Assembly (NCBI GenBank): GCA_038238115.1
Contig: JBBRYB010000003.1
Location: forward strand, 1-64,000
From: JBBRYB01 sp038238115
GTDB lineage: Bacteria; Actinomycetota; Actinomycetes; Propionibacteriales; Nocardioidaceae
Direction of reading: 5' to 3'
DNA length: 64,000 nucleotides
Shown here: one piece after another, positions 42,881-51,687 of the stretch
Position numbering within the stretch: position 1 is the first letter of the stretch
Layout of the letters: the number at the start of each line of letters is the position of its first letter
Position numbers and translations under genes: made by a program
Notes under the pieces: model-generated
Told to the model about the DNA's origin: nothing
What the model saw: the letters and a program-made list of their open reading frames with translations, nothing else
Databases searched by the model: none

Positions 42881-45319
42881 ATGAACGGCCCCCGCGTGGT
42901 CGTCATCGGAGCTGGTGTCGTCGGTGCAGCCGTCGCAGATGAACTCACTGCGCGCGGCTGGACCGACGTCACAGTGCTCGACCAAGGCCCGCTGTGGGCG
43001 GCCGGCGGATCGAGCTCGCACGCACCTGGACTCGTCTTCCAGGCCAACGGCTCCAAGACGATGACGGAGTTTGCGACCTACACGATCGAGAAGCTGTGCA
43101 GCCTCGAGGTCGACGGCGAACCCTGCTTCCTGCAAGTAGGCGGTCTGGAGGTCGCCACCACCCCGGAGCGACTCGCGGAGCTGCACCGCCGCCAGGGGTG
43201 GCTTGCGTCATGGGGGGTCGAGTCGTCGGTGCTCAGCACCGAGGACTGCCTCGAGCACTTTCCTCTGCTCGTCGCCGACAAGGTGCTCGGCGGTCTGCTC
43301 ATCCCGACCGATGGGCTGGCCAAGGCCGTGCGAGGCATCGAGGCGCAAGGCACCCGGGCGATCGAGCGCGGGGCGCAGTTCGTCGCCGAGTGCGAGGTCG
43401 TCGACATCTCGACCTCCGACGGGAAGGTCACCGGGGTCTCCACCAACCTCGGTGACTATCCCGCCGACATCGTCGTGTGCTGTGCGGGAATCTGGGGGCA
43501 ACGAGTCGCCGACATGGTGGGTATGACGCTTCCACTGACTCCGCTGGCACACCAGCTCGCCTTCACCGACCCGGTGCCGGCGCTCGCCGACGCAGCCGGC
43601 GAGCTCGTGCACCCGATCTTGCGCCATCAAGACCACGACCTCTACTACCGCGAAGACTTCGACAAGGTGGTGGTCGGCTACTACGGCCATGACGCCATGC
43701 CTGTCGACGTCCGCGACATCGCCAGTGCGCCCTGTGACGGCGTGATGCCGAGCGTGCACCCGTTCACCCCTGATGACTTCGAGCCGGCCTGGGCGGAGAG
43801 CCGGGCCTTGCTGCCGGCACTCGCAGACACCGAGCTGGCAGGCGGCTTCAACGGGCTCTTCTCCTTCACGACCGACGGTTTCCCGCTGATCGGGCAGTCG
43901 CCGGACGTATCCGGGTTCTGGGTGGCCGAGGCCGTCTGGGTCACCCACTCAGCCGGTGTCGCACGGGCGGTGGCGGAGTGGCTGGTCGACGGCGAGCCGT
44001 CGTACGACCTGCACGAGTGCGACCTCAACCGGTTCGAGCCGCATCAGCTGGCGCCGGACTACATCGTGGCCCGCGACAGCCAGAACTTCGTGGAGGTCTA
44101 CGACATCATCCACCCGCTCCAGCCCATGGACGAGCCGCGGCCTTTGCGCACCAGCCCCTTCTACCCGCGCCACCAGGAGCTGGGGGCCACGTTCCTCGAG
44201 GCCGCAGGCTGGGAGCGTCCGCAGTGGCTGGCCGCCAACGAGAGCCTCCTCCAGGGCCGCGACATCCCCACCCCCAATGACTGGGCGGCCCGTTACTGGT
44301 CGCCGATCGTCGGTGCCGAGGCCCAGGCCACCCGCGAACGGGTGGCGCTTTACGACATGACGGCACTCAAGCGGCTCGAGGTCCGCGGACCGGGGGCGAC
44401 GGACTTCCTGCAACACCTGTGCACCGGCAACGTCGACAAGTCCGTCGGCTCTGTGACCTACTGCCTGCTGCTCGACGAGCGAGGCAGGATCCGCAGTGAC
44501 GTGACGGTCGCGCGGCTCGGGCCCCAGCACTACCAGGTCGGCGCGAATGGGAATCTCGACCTTGACTGGTTCGAGCGGCACCTTCCTGCCGACGGCTCGG
44601 TCTACGTCTTCGACATCACTCCAGGCACCTGCTGCCTCGGGATGTGGGGACCGAAGGCGCGCGACGTCGTTCAGTCGCTCACGAAGACCGACATGTCCAA
44701 CGCCGCCTTCAAGTACTTCCGCGCTCAGCGCCTCCACCTCGCCATGGTGCCCGTGACAGCCATGCGTCTGTCGTACGTCGGCGAACTCGGCTGGGAGCTC
44801 TACACCACGGCCGACCTAGGTCTCAGGCTGTGGGACACGCTGTGGGAGGCCGGTGTCGACCACGGGATGTTCGCGGCGGGACGCGGCGCGTTCACGAGCC
44901 TGCGCCTGGAGAAGGGCTACCGGTCGTTCGGAGCCGACATGACCTGGGACCACACCCCTGCCGAGGCGGGCTTGCAATTCGCGGTCCGGATGGACAAGGG
45001 AGACTTCATCGGCCGCGCTGCGCTCGAGAAGAGAGCAGCACAGCCACTGGCGAGACGCCTTGCCTGCTTGCGGATCGATGACCCCAAGTCGGTGGTGATG
45101 GGCAAGGAGCCGGTCTACCGCGACGGTCAGGCGGTCGGCTACGTCACGAGCGCCGGCTACGGCTACACCGCCGGGGTGGGTATCGCGTACGCCTGGCTTC
45201 CCACCGAGCTGGCCGTGACCGGCTCGGGCGTGGACATCGGCTACTTTGGCGAGATGGTCCAGGCCACCGTCTCCGACGAGCCGATCGTGGACCCCTCCAT
45301 GTCGCGACTGCGGTCCTGA
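42881..45319 (+). CDS. dmg: Dimethylglycine oxidase (FAD oxidoreductase plus GcvT-like folate domain)
   Basis: 812 residues from ATG 42881; GAAGGA lies eight bases upstream, while ATG 42875 is too close to it. The N-terminal DAO-type FAD domain has VVVIGAGVVGAAVADEL and SSSHAPGL, where His47 should hold the flavin covalently. The C-terminal half is GcvT-like and folate-binding (ATRERVALYDMTALKRLEVRGPGATDFL, RLSYVGELGWELY, SLRLEKGYRSFG). From memory, its length and motifs closely resemble dimethylglycine oxidase of Arthrobacter globiformis. It demethylates dimethylglycine to sarcosine, makes methylene-THF in the second domain, and reduces O2 to H2O2. Dehydrogenase activity in place of oxidase cannot be excluded. 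Confidence 0.9.
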   Translation: MNGPRVVVIGAGVVGAAVADELTARGWTDVTVLDQGPLWAAGGSSSHAPGLVFQANGSKTMTEFATYTIEKLCSLEVDGEPCFLQVGGLEVATTPERLAELHRRQGWLASWGVESSVLSTEDCLEHFPLLVADKVLGGLLIPTDGLAKAVRGIEAQGTRAIERGAQFVAECEVVDISTSDGKVTGVSTNLGDYPADIVVCCAGIWGQRVADMVGMTLPLTPLAHQLAFTDPVPALADAAGELVHPILRHQDHDLYYREDFDKVVVGYYGHDAMPVDVRDIASAPCDGVMPSVHPFTPDDFEPAWAESRALLPALADTELAGGFNGLFSFTTDGFPLIGQSPDVSGFWVAEAVWVTHSAGVARAVAEWLVDGEPSYDLHECDLNRFEPHQLAPDYIVARDSQNFVEVYDIIHPLQPMDEPRPLRTSPFYPRHQELGATFLEAAGWERPQWLAANESLLQGRDIPTPNDWAARYWSPIVGAEAQATRERVALYDMTALKRLEVRGPGATDFLQHLCTGNVDKSVGSVTYCLLLDERGRIRSDVTVARLGPQHYQVGANGNLDLDWFERHLPADGSVYVFDITPGTCCLGMWGPKARDVVQSLTKTDMSNAAFKYFRAQRLHLAMVPVTAMRLSYVGELGWELYTTADLGLRLWDTLWEAGVDHGMFAAGRGAFTSLRLEKGYRSFGADMTWDHTPAEAGLQFAVRMDKGDFIGRAALEKRAAQPLARRLACLRIDDPKSVVMGKEPVYRDGQAVGYVTSAGYGYTAGVGIAYAWLPTELAVTGSGVDIGYFGEMVQATVSDEPIVDPSMSRLRS

Positions 45320-45331
45320 TGGCCCACTGAC

Positions 45332-46555
45332 ATGGGTAGCCATGAGCGGTTGCCGGATCTGCCGGACTTCCTGTGGGCCGACGCGGAGCCCAAGTCCTCC
45401 TACGACGTGATCATCATAGGCGGTGGTGGCCACGGCCTCGCCACCGCCTACTACCTCGCGCGCAACCACGCAATCACCAACGTCGCGGTGCTCGAGCGCG
45501 GCTGGCTCGCCGGCGGCAACATGGCCCGCAACACGACAATCATCCGGTCGAACTACCTGTGGGACGAGAGCGCCGCGATCTACGAGCACTCGCTCAAGCT
45601 CTGGGAGGGGCTTGAGGAGGACCTCGGCTGTCCGGTGCTGTTCAGCCAGCGCGGTGTGCTCAACCTCGCCCACAACCTCGCCGACGTACGCGAGGCCAAG
45701 CGGCGGGTCAACGCCAACCAGCTCAACGGTGTTGACGCGGAGTGGCTGACGACCGAGGAGGTCCGCAAGCTCGTTCCAATCCTCAACAGGTCGGACGACG
45801 TGCGCTACCCGGTCTGGGGCGCGACCTTCCAGCCACGTGGCGGGATCGCGAAGCATGACTGGGTCGCCTGGGGCTTCGCCCGAGGCGCCCACGCGATGGG
45901 GGTCGACATCGTGCAGGGCTGTGAGGTGCTCGACTTCGTTACCGACGGCAATCGGGTGGTCGGTGTGGAGACGAACCGCGGCACCATCACTGCTGGCCGT
46001 ACCGCATTGTGCGCGGCCGGGCACTCCAGCACCCTCACCGCCAAGCTTGGTGTGCGGCTGCCCGTGCAGAGCCACCCCTTGCAGGCACTCGTCTCCGAGC
46101 TGCTCGACCAGGTGCTCGACACCGTCGTGATGAGCAACTCCGTGCACGTCTACGTCTCCCAGGCCCACAAGGGAGAGCTGGTCATGGGGGCCGGTATCGA
46201 CTCCTACAACGGCTACGGCGCGCGGGGGTCCTTCCCCGTGATCGAGCACCAGATGGCCGCCGCGATCGAGCTCTTCCCGATCTTCGCCCGAGCTCACGTC
46301 CTGCGCACCTGGGCCGGCATCGTCGACGTCTGTCCGGACGCCTCGCCGATCGTGGGCCACCTGCCCCTCGACGACGCGTTCATCAACTGTGGCTGGGGGA
46401 CGGGTGGCTTCAAGGCCACCCCGGGCATCGGTTGGGTGTACGCCGACACGGTCGCCAACGGCCGCCCGCACCAGCTGGCCGAGCCGTTTGCGCTGAGCAG
46501 ATTCGAGTCCGGGTCGCTGATCGACGAGCACGGCGCCGCTGCCGTGGCGCACTGA
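45332..46555 (+). CDS. soxB: Sarcosine oxidase beta subunit
   Basis: 407 residues. N-terminal FAD motif YDVIIIGGGGHGLATAYYLARN; NMARNTTIIRSNYLWDESAAIYEHSLKLWE is characteristic of SoxB. His175 in RGGIAKHDWVAW matches the residue that binds FMN covalently in heterotetrameric sarcosine oxidase. This subunit oxidises sarcosine. It starts 12 bases after the dimethylglycine oxidase stop with no clear Shine-Dalgarno, so it may depend on translational coupling. Confidence 0.95.
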   Translation: MGSHERLPDLPDFLWADAEPKSSYDVIIIGGGGHGLATAYYLARNHAITNVAVLERGWLAGGNMARNTTIIRSNYLWDESAAIYEHSLKLWEGLEEDLGCPVLFSQRGVLNLAHNLADVREAKRRVNANQLNGVDAEWLTTEEVRKLVPILNRSDDVRYPVWGATFQPRGGIAKHDWVAWGFARGAHAMGVDIVQGCEVLDFVTDGNRVVGVETNRGTITAGRTALCAAGHSSTLTAKLGVRLPVQSHPLQALVSELLDQVLDTVVMSNSVHVYVSQAHKGELVMGAGIDSYNGYGARGSFPVIEHQMAAAIELFPIFARAHVLRTWAGIVDVCPDASPIVGHLPLDDAFINCGWGTGGFKATPGIGWVYADTVANGRPHQLAEPFALSRFESGSLIDEHGAAAVAH

Positions 46556-46565
46556 AGGGACGTGC

Positions 46566-46856
46566 ATGCTGCAGATCGAGTGTCCCTGGTGTGGGCTGCG
46601 TGACGAGATCGAGTTCTCCTATGGCGGCCAGGCCCATGTCGCCTATCCGGCGGACCCGGCCTCGCTCGACGACGTGTCATGGGCGGAGTACATCTTCTTC
46701 CGCGACAACCCCAACGGCTGGTTCCGGGAGCGTTGGGTGCACACCGCCGGCTGCCGGATGTGGTTCAACCTGGTCCGCAACACCGTGACCAACGAGATCG
46801 CGGCTGTCTACAAGCCGTCGGAGCCTGCGCCGGAGATCGCCGGAGCACGTTCGTGA
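46566..46856 (+). CDS. soxD: Sarcosine oxidase delta subunit
   Basis: 96 residues. Zinc ligands Cys6 and Cys9 (CPWCG) and His59 and Cys63 (HTAGC) are at the positions known for the family. The small subunit stabilises the complex. GAAGGGA precedes the ATG. The soxA GTG overlaps its stop. Confidence 0.95.
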   Translation: MLQIECPWCGLRDEIEFSYGGQAHVAYPADPASLDDVSWAEYIFFRDNPNGWFRERWVHTAGCRMWFNLVRNTVTNEIAAVYKPSEPAPEIAGARS

Positions 46857-49549
46857 CCCAGCCGTTCCGGCTTGCCGCCGGCGGGGGCATCGACCGCGCG
46901 CAGCCGCTCACCATCTCCTTCGACGGCGACGACCTCGAGGGGTACGCCGGCGACTCGGTGGCCTCGATCCTGCTCGCCCACGGCGTGCGCGTCGCCTCAC
47001 GCGGCATCTACACGCGTCGGCCCCGAGGCCTGATGTCGGCCGGTCCCGAGGAGGCCAATGTCTTCGTCCAGGTGCTCAGTGGCGCCGGCGAACCGATGGT
47101 GCGAGCCACCGAGATCGAGGCCTATGACGGTCTGGCCGTGGAATCTTTGGCAGGCAAAGGGAAACTGCCCGACCTGCCCGACACGTCGCGCTACGACAAG
47201 TCCTTCGTGCACGCCGAGACGCTTGTGATCGGCGGCGGCTCTTCCGGGGTCGGGGCCGCGATCGAGGCCGGGCGTGAGGGCGGGCGGGTGCTGCTCGTAC
47301 ACGATGGGGCGACGCTGGCCCCAGGTCCCGCCGGGACGGATCTGCACCGTGCTGGCGATATCACGGTGCTGACCCGCACCACGGCCACCGGGCTGCATGA
47401 GCACGGCTATGTCGTGGCCGTCGAGCGGCGCACTGACCACCTTGCCGTACCTCCCGCGAGGACGTCACGCCAGCGGCTCTGGAGCATCCGCGCCAAGCGG
47501 ATCATCCTCGCCACCGGAGCCCACGAGCGACCGATCGGTTTTGCTGGAAACGACGTACCAGGGGTCATGCTCGCCCAATCGGCCGTCACCTTCGCGGAGA
47601 GGTTCGGAGTGCTCGCCGGTCGTCGAGCGGTCGTGTTCGGCAGCCATGACGGGGCGATCAGGGCGGCTCTGGCGCTGCAGACCGCGGGTGTCGAGGTTGC
47701 GGCCGTTGTGGATGCCCGCTCGGCGGTGGCCGCGGCCTCGGACCTGCCCGGCGCTCTGTCCGCCGCGGGGGTCGCTGTGCTGATGGGCGCGGTCGTGCGC
47801 ACAGCCACGGATTCGCAGGGGGTGCTGTCGAGCGCGACCATTCGCACCGTCGACGGCGCTGTGCGGTCCATCGACTGCGACCTGCTCGCAGTCTCCGGGG
47901 GCTGGAACCCCGCCCTGCAGCTCTACACGCACACCGGCGGACGCACGCGGTGGTCGGAGCAGGGAACCTGCTTCGTCCCCGCCGGGGGGCCCGACCATCT
48001 CAGTGTTGTCGGACGCGCCACCGGGGCCTTCGCAGCGGAGCTCCGCCCGGAGCCTGTCTTCGTCGTCGAGAGCGAGGAACCGGACTCGCTCGTATTCCTC
48101 GACCTGCAGCGGGATGCGACGCTGGCCGATCTGCGCCGCTCGGTCGCGGCCGGCATGCGCTCGATCGAGCACGTGAAGCGCTACACGACGATCTCCACCG
48201 CGGCCGACCAGGGACGCAGCTCAGGCGTACTGACCGTGGGGGCGTTGTGTGCCGAGCTGGATGTGCCACTCGCCGAAGGGGTCACGACGACGTACCGCCC
48301 TCCCTACACCCCGATCTCCTTCGCGCTGCTGGCGGGGCGCGACCGTGGCCGGCTCGCCGACCCCGAGCGGGTCAGTTCCATCCACGACTGGCACGTCGAC
48401 CATGGCGCACGCTTCGAGGACGTGGGGCAGTGGAAACGACCGTGGTACTACCCGGCCTTCGAGGGCGAGTCGATGCACGAGGCCGTTCGCCGCGAATGTG
48501 CCGCGACACGCACGTCCGTCGGCATGATGGACGCATCCACGCTGGGCAAGATCGAGGTGCACGGCAGCGACGCCGGTGTGCTTCTTGACCGCGTCTACAC
48601 CAACATGATGTCGACGTTGGCGGTGGGCAAGGTCCGCTACGGCGTCATGTGCGGCGCCGACGGGATGGTCGTCGACGACGGCACGGTCGCCCGACTCAGT
48701 ACCGACCGCTGGATCTTGACTACGACCACCGGCAACGCCGCGAAGATCCTCGACTGGCTGGAGGAGTGGCTGCAGACCGAGTGGCCGGAGCTCGACGCCC
48801 GCTGCACCTCGGTGACCGAGCAGTGGGCGACTGTCGCGGTGGCGGGTCCGCGCTCGCGTGAGGTGATCGCCGCTGTGGTGCCCGACCTCGACGTGAGCAA
48901 GGAGGCGTTCGGCTTCATGGAGTGGCGCGACACGACCATCGCCGGTTGCCCCGCCAGGGTGATGCGGATCTCCTTCTCTGGGGAGCTGGCCTTTGAGGTC
49001 AACGTGAGCGGCTGGTATGGCCTAGCGGTTTGGGAGGCCATCCATACCGCCGGGCGGGTGCACGGCATAACCTGTTACGGGACAGAGACGATGCACGTGC
49101 TACGGGCCGAGAAGGGCTACCCGATCGTCGGTCAGGACACCGACGGGACAGTGACACCTTTCGACCTCGGCTTGTCCTGGATCGTGTCGAAGAAGAAGGC
49201 CGACTTCGTCGGCAAGCGCTCCTACACGCGCGCCGACGCCACGCGCACGAACCGCAAGCAGCTCGTCGGGCTTGTCCCCGTCGACGCCACCACCGCGCTC
49301 GTCGAGGGTGCCCAGCTCGTGGAGGCCGGCCTCGACCTCACCCAGCGGCCGGTGCCGATGGTCGGCCACATCACCTCGGCCTACGACTCCGTTGCTCTCG
49401 GCACGCCGTTCGCGCTGGCCCTGCTGGCCGAAGGGACGTCACGTCACGGTGACGAGCTCCAGGCGGTCGACGCGCTCGTGGGCACGAGGGTCCGGGTCAT
49501 GAGCCCGGTTCCCTACGACCCGGATGGGGCGCGTCGCGATGGCGACTGA
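46853..49549 (+). CDS. soxA: Sarcosine oxidase alpha subunit
   Basis: 898 residues from GTG 46853, in a GTGA overlap with soxD. Domain order: an N-terminal ferredoxin-like fold without the cluster Cys (SFDGDDLEGYAGDSVASILLAHGVRV); a pyridine-nucleotide/FAD-type domain (VIGGGSSGVGAAIEAG, IILATGAHERPIGF); and a C-terminal GcvT-like domain (about 500-890, EAVRRECAATRTSVGMMDASTLGKIEV, LRAEKGYPIVGQDTDGT) that captures the C1 unit on THF. A small upstream part of the open frame overlaps soxD and is not coding. It forms TSOX with SoxB, SoxG and SoxD. Confidence 0.95.
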   Translation: MTQPFRLAAGGGIDRAQPLTISFDGDDLEGYAGDSVASILLAHGVRVASRGIYTRRPRGLMSAGPEEANVFVQVLSGAGEPMVRATEIEAYDGLAVESLAGKGKLPDLPDTSRYDKSFVHAETLVIGGGSSGVGAAIEAGREGGRVLLVHDGATLAPGPAGTDLHRAGDITVLTRTTATGLHEHGYVVAVERRTDHLAVPPARTSRQRLWSIRAKRIILATGAHERPIGFAGNDVPGVMLAQSAVTFAERFGVLAGRRAVVFGSHDGAIRAALALQTAGVEVAAVVDARSAVAAASDLPGALSAAGVAVLMGAVVRTATDSQGVLSSATIRTVDGAVRSIDCDLLAVSGGWNPALQLYTHTGGRTRWSEQGTCFVPAGGPDHLSVVGRATGAFAAELRPEPVFVVESEEPDSLVFLDLQRDATLADLRRSVAAGMRSIEHVKRYTTISTAADQGRSSGVLTVGALCAELDVPLAEGVTTTYRPPYTPISFALLAGRDRGRLADPERVSSIHDWHVDHGARFEDVGQWKRPWYYPAFEGESMHEAVRRECAATRTSVGMMDASTLGKIEVHGSDAGVLLDRVYTNMMSTLAVGKVRYGVMCGADGMVVDDGTVARLSTDRWILTTTTGNAAKILDWLEEWLQTEWPELDARCTSVTEQWATVAVAGPRSREVIAAVVPDLDVSKEAFGFMEWRDTTIAGCPARVMRISFSGELAFEVNVSGWYGLAVWEAIHTAGRVHGITCYGTETMHVLRAEKGYPIVGQDTDGTVTPFDLGLSWIVSKKKADFVGKRSYTRADATRTNRKQLVGLVPVDATTALVEGAQLVEAGLDLTQRPVPMVGHITSAYDSVALGTPFALALLAEGTSRHGDELQAVDALVGTRVRVMSPVPYDPDGARRDGD

Positions 49550-50090
49550 CAGCCTGCGACGTCGCACGCCGCTCGGCCCGCTCGCCGACGAGCTTCGGCA
49601 GGCCTGCACCGGACCCGGTTTCTCGTGTCGCGAGGACGCCTTCCGGACGTTGGTCGAGATCCGCTGCCCAGAGGCAGGCGCGTCCCTCACGGCCGAGGCG
49701 ATCGGACTCGACCTGCCGGCGATCGGCATGGCGGTCGAGCGCGGAGGCGTCTTCGTGCTCGGCCTTGGTCCCGGTTGGTGGCTCGTGGACGCACCGGACG
49801 GAGCGCCCGCCATCGAGGGCTCCGCGGGCGTCTCGGCGGTCGACGTATCAGCACAGCGCACCGCGCTGGTGCTGACGGGCAGCGCCGTGCGTGACGTGTT
49901 GGCGCACGGGACGTCGTTCGACGTACACCCGGCATACTTCGTCGTCGGCGCCGCTGCCCAGACGCTGCTGGCCAAGGCGGGCATCATGCTGGCCAGGACG
50001 GCAGACGACGAGTATCGACTCTGGGTGCGGGCGTCGTTCGCCCGCTACCTGGCGGCGTGGCTCATCGATGCATCCGTCGAGTACCGCTGA
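49539..50090 (+). CDS. soxG: Sarcosine oxidase gamma subunit
   Basis: 183 residues from ATG 49539, overlapping the soxA end by 11 bases. It shows the GcvT-related SoxG fold: RRRTPLGPLADEL, LGPGWWLVDAPDG, SAQRTALVLTGSAVRDVLAHG and the terminal RLWVRASFARYLAAWLIDAS. The order soxB-soxD-soxA-soxG is the usual one. No glyA, serine dehydratase or formyl-THF deformylase gene accompanies this cluster, although several sox operons carry them. Confidence 0.92.
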   Translation: MATDSLRRRTPLGPLADELRQACTGPGFSCREDAFRTLVEIRCPEAGASLTAEAIGLDLPAIGMAVERGGVFVLGLGPGWWLVDAPDGAPAIEGSAGVSAVDVSAQRTALVLTGSAVRDVLAHGTSFDVHPAYFVVGAAAQTLLAKAGIMLARTADDEYRLWVRASFARYLAAWLIDASVEYR

Positions 50091-50116
50091 GCCTGCTCGC
50101 TTTCAGCTGCCCCGGG

Positions 50117-50497
50117 TCAGCGTGTGTACGTGTAGTACGTCCGGCTGTAGGACTGACGAAAGTGCGCCCGCGCAGGCGTGCCGACGCGGTAGTACCAGCG
50201 GCCGGTTCGCGGGGCGTCGACCGGGTAGAACACCCGCCCGAACTTTGTCGTGGGCTTGTGACTCACCTTGGCCCACTTGCAGTCCTTGCAGTTCTTCTTC
50301 TGCAGGAAGGTCATCCCGGTGTAGTCGACCACCCTGGCGCGCATCTGCAGCTTGTGCGGGTTGAGGTTGATGACCTTGGCGTTGATGGTGCGGGTCTCCT
50401 TAGCCGCCGACTCAGCAGAGGCGGACGCGACCGAGACAGCCGGCACAGCGAGGGCGACTGACGTCAGGCTTGCGGCGAAGATGCGGGCTAATCGCAC
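50117..50497 (-). CDS. Small secreted protein
   Basis: 126 residues with a typical signal peptide (basic start, hydrophobic ALAVPAVSVASASA, likely cleavage near 28-30). The mature part of about 95 residues is basic and Tyr-rich, with a close Cys pair (NCKDCKW) and the ending YSRTYYTYTR. It is predicted to be all-beta. No family recognised. Convergent with soxG, 26 bases away. It may mark the edge of the inserted catabolic island. Confidence 0.7.
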   Translation of the reverse strand: MRLARIFAASLTSVALAVPAVSVASASAESAAKETRTINAKVINLNPHKLQMRARVVDYTGMTFLQKKNCKDCKWAKVSHKPTTKFGRVFYPVDAPRTGRWYYRVGTPARAHFRQSYSRTYYTYTR

Positions 50498-50588
50498 GTT
50501 GGGCTCCCGAGTTTGTAACTGGACATGACTACCCCCAACCCTAGCCGAGGGCCGGGTTTCTGTCCTTCTTGTCTCGAATCAGCGCTGA

Positions 50589-51587
50589 TCAACCGATCAG
50601 GCCGAGCTGCCTGACCGCGTCGCGCTCCTCACGGAGCTCCGCCGTGCTGGCATCGACGCGCGCGCGGGAGAAGTCGTCGATGTCGAGACCCTGCACGATC
50701 TGCCAGTTGCCGTCCCGGGTCGTCACCGGGAACGACGAGATCAGGCCTTCGGGCACGCCATAGGAGCCGTCGGAGACGACGGCCATCGACGTCCAGGTGC
50801 CCTCGTCGGTGCCATGCAACCAGTCGCGAGCGGCATCGACCGTGGCGCTCGCGGCGCTGGCGGCACTCGAGGCACCCCGAGCCTCGATGATGGCCGCACC
50901 GCGCTTCTGCACGGTAGGGATGAACTCGTTCTCGAGCCAGCTCTGGTCGTTGACGGTCTCCGCCGCGTTGGCACCCCTGACCTCGGCATGGAAGATGTCG
51001 GGGTACTGCGTGGCGGAGTGGTTGCCCCAGATCGTCATCTTGGTGATGTCGTTGACAGTCGCGCCGGTCTTCTTCGCCAGTTGGGCGAGCGCACGGTTGT
51101 GGTCGAGACGGGTCAGCGCCGAGAACCGCTCCGTCGGGATATCGGGGGCGTTGCTCATGGCGATCAGCGCATTGGTGTTGGCGGGGTTACCCGTGACGGC
51201 AATGCGGACGTCGTCGGCGGCATGCTCGTTCAGTGCCCTGCCCTGTCCGGTGAAGATAGCCCCGTTGGCTTCCAACAGGTCGCCGCGCTCCATGCCCTTG
51301 GTGCGAGGACGCGCGCCGACGAGCAGGGCCAGGTTGGCGCCGCTGAAGATCGAGTCGGCGTCGTCGCCGATCTCGACGCCGACCAGGGTAGGGAATGCGC
51401 AGTCGTCCAGCTCCATGACGACGCCTTCGAGGGCCTTGAGCGCCGGGGTGATCTCGAGCAGCCGCAGCTCGACCGGGGTATCGGCGCCGAGGAGCGAGCC
51501 GCTCGCAATCCGGAAGAGCAGGCTGTAGCCGATCTGTCCGGCGGCGCCGGTCACGGCGACCTTGACGGCGACGGGGGTTGTGCTCAC
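50589..51587 (-). CDS. mdh: Malate dehydrogenase
   Basis: 332 residues. GTG 51587 is the start, with AAGGAG six bases upstream. NAD-binding loop TGAAGQIGYSLLFRIASG, substrate Arg segments GARPRTKGMERGDLL and LTRLDHNRA, and active-site His in IWGNHSATQYPD. Adenine-type cytosolic MDH of actinobacteria. Catalyses malate to oxaloacetate in the TCA cycle. Close to icd, and about 24 kb from folD/DUF3017 because of the intervening island. Confidence 0.96.
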   Translation of the reverse strand: MSTTPVAVKVAVTGAAGQIGYSLLFRIASGSLLGADTPVELRLLEITPALKALEGVVMELDDCAFPTLVGVEIGDDADSIFSGANLALLVGARPRTKGMERGDLLEANGAIFTGQGRALNEHAADDVRIAVTGNPANTNALIAMSNAPDIPTERFSALTRLDHNRALAQLAKKTGATVNDITKMTIWGNHSATQYPDIFHAEVRGANAAETVNDQSWLENEFIPTVQKRGAAIIEARGASSAASAASATVDAARDWLHGTDEGTWTSMAVVSDGSYGVPEGLISSFPVTTRDGNWQIVQGLDIDDFSRARVDASTAELREERDAVRQLGLIG

Positions 51588-51687
51588 TGCGGGCTCCTTG
51601 AACGTCGGCACGGTCGAAACGACGTACGGGCGACGCTAGCAGCCCCGCGGCCGTCGGCCGTCGGCAGATGTGCGCGAGGATGCCGCC

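Noticed and set aside
44816..46567. 583-codon antisense frame over dmg and soxB, and a similar 634-codon frame at 59868-61772
   Set aside because: Both are mirror frames of strongly supported genes in high-GC DNA; their translations show no domain.
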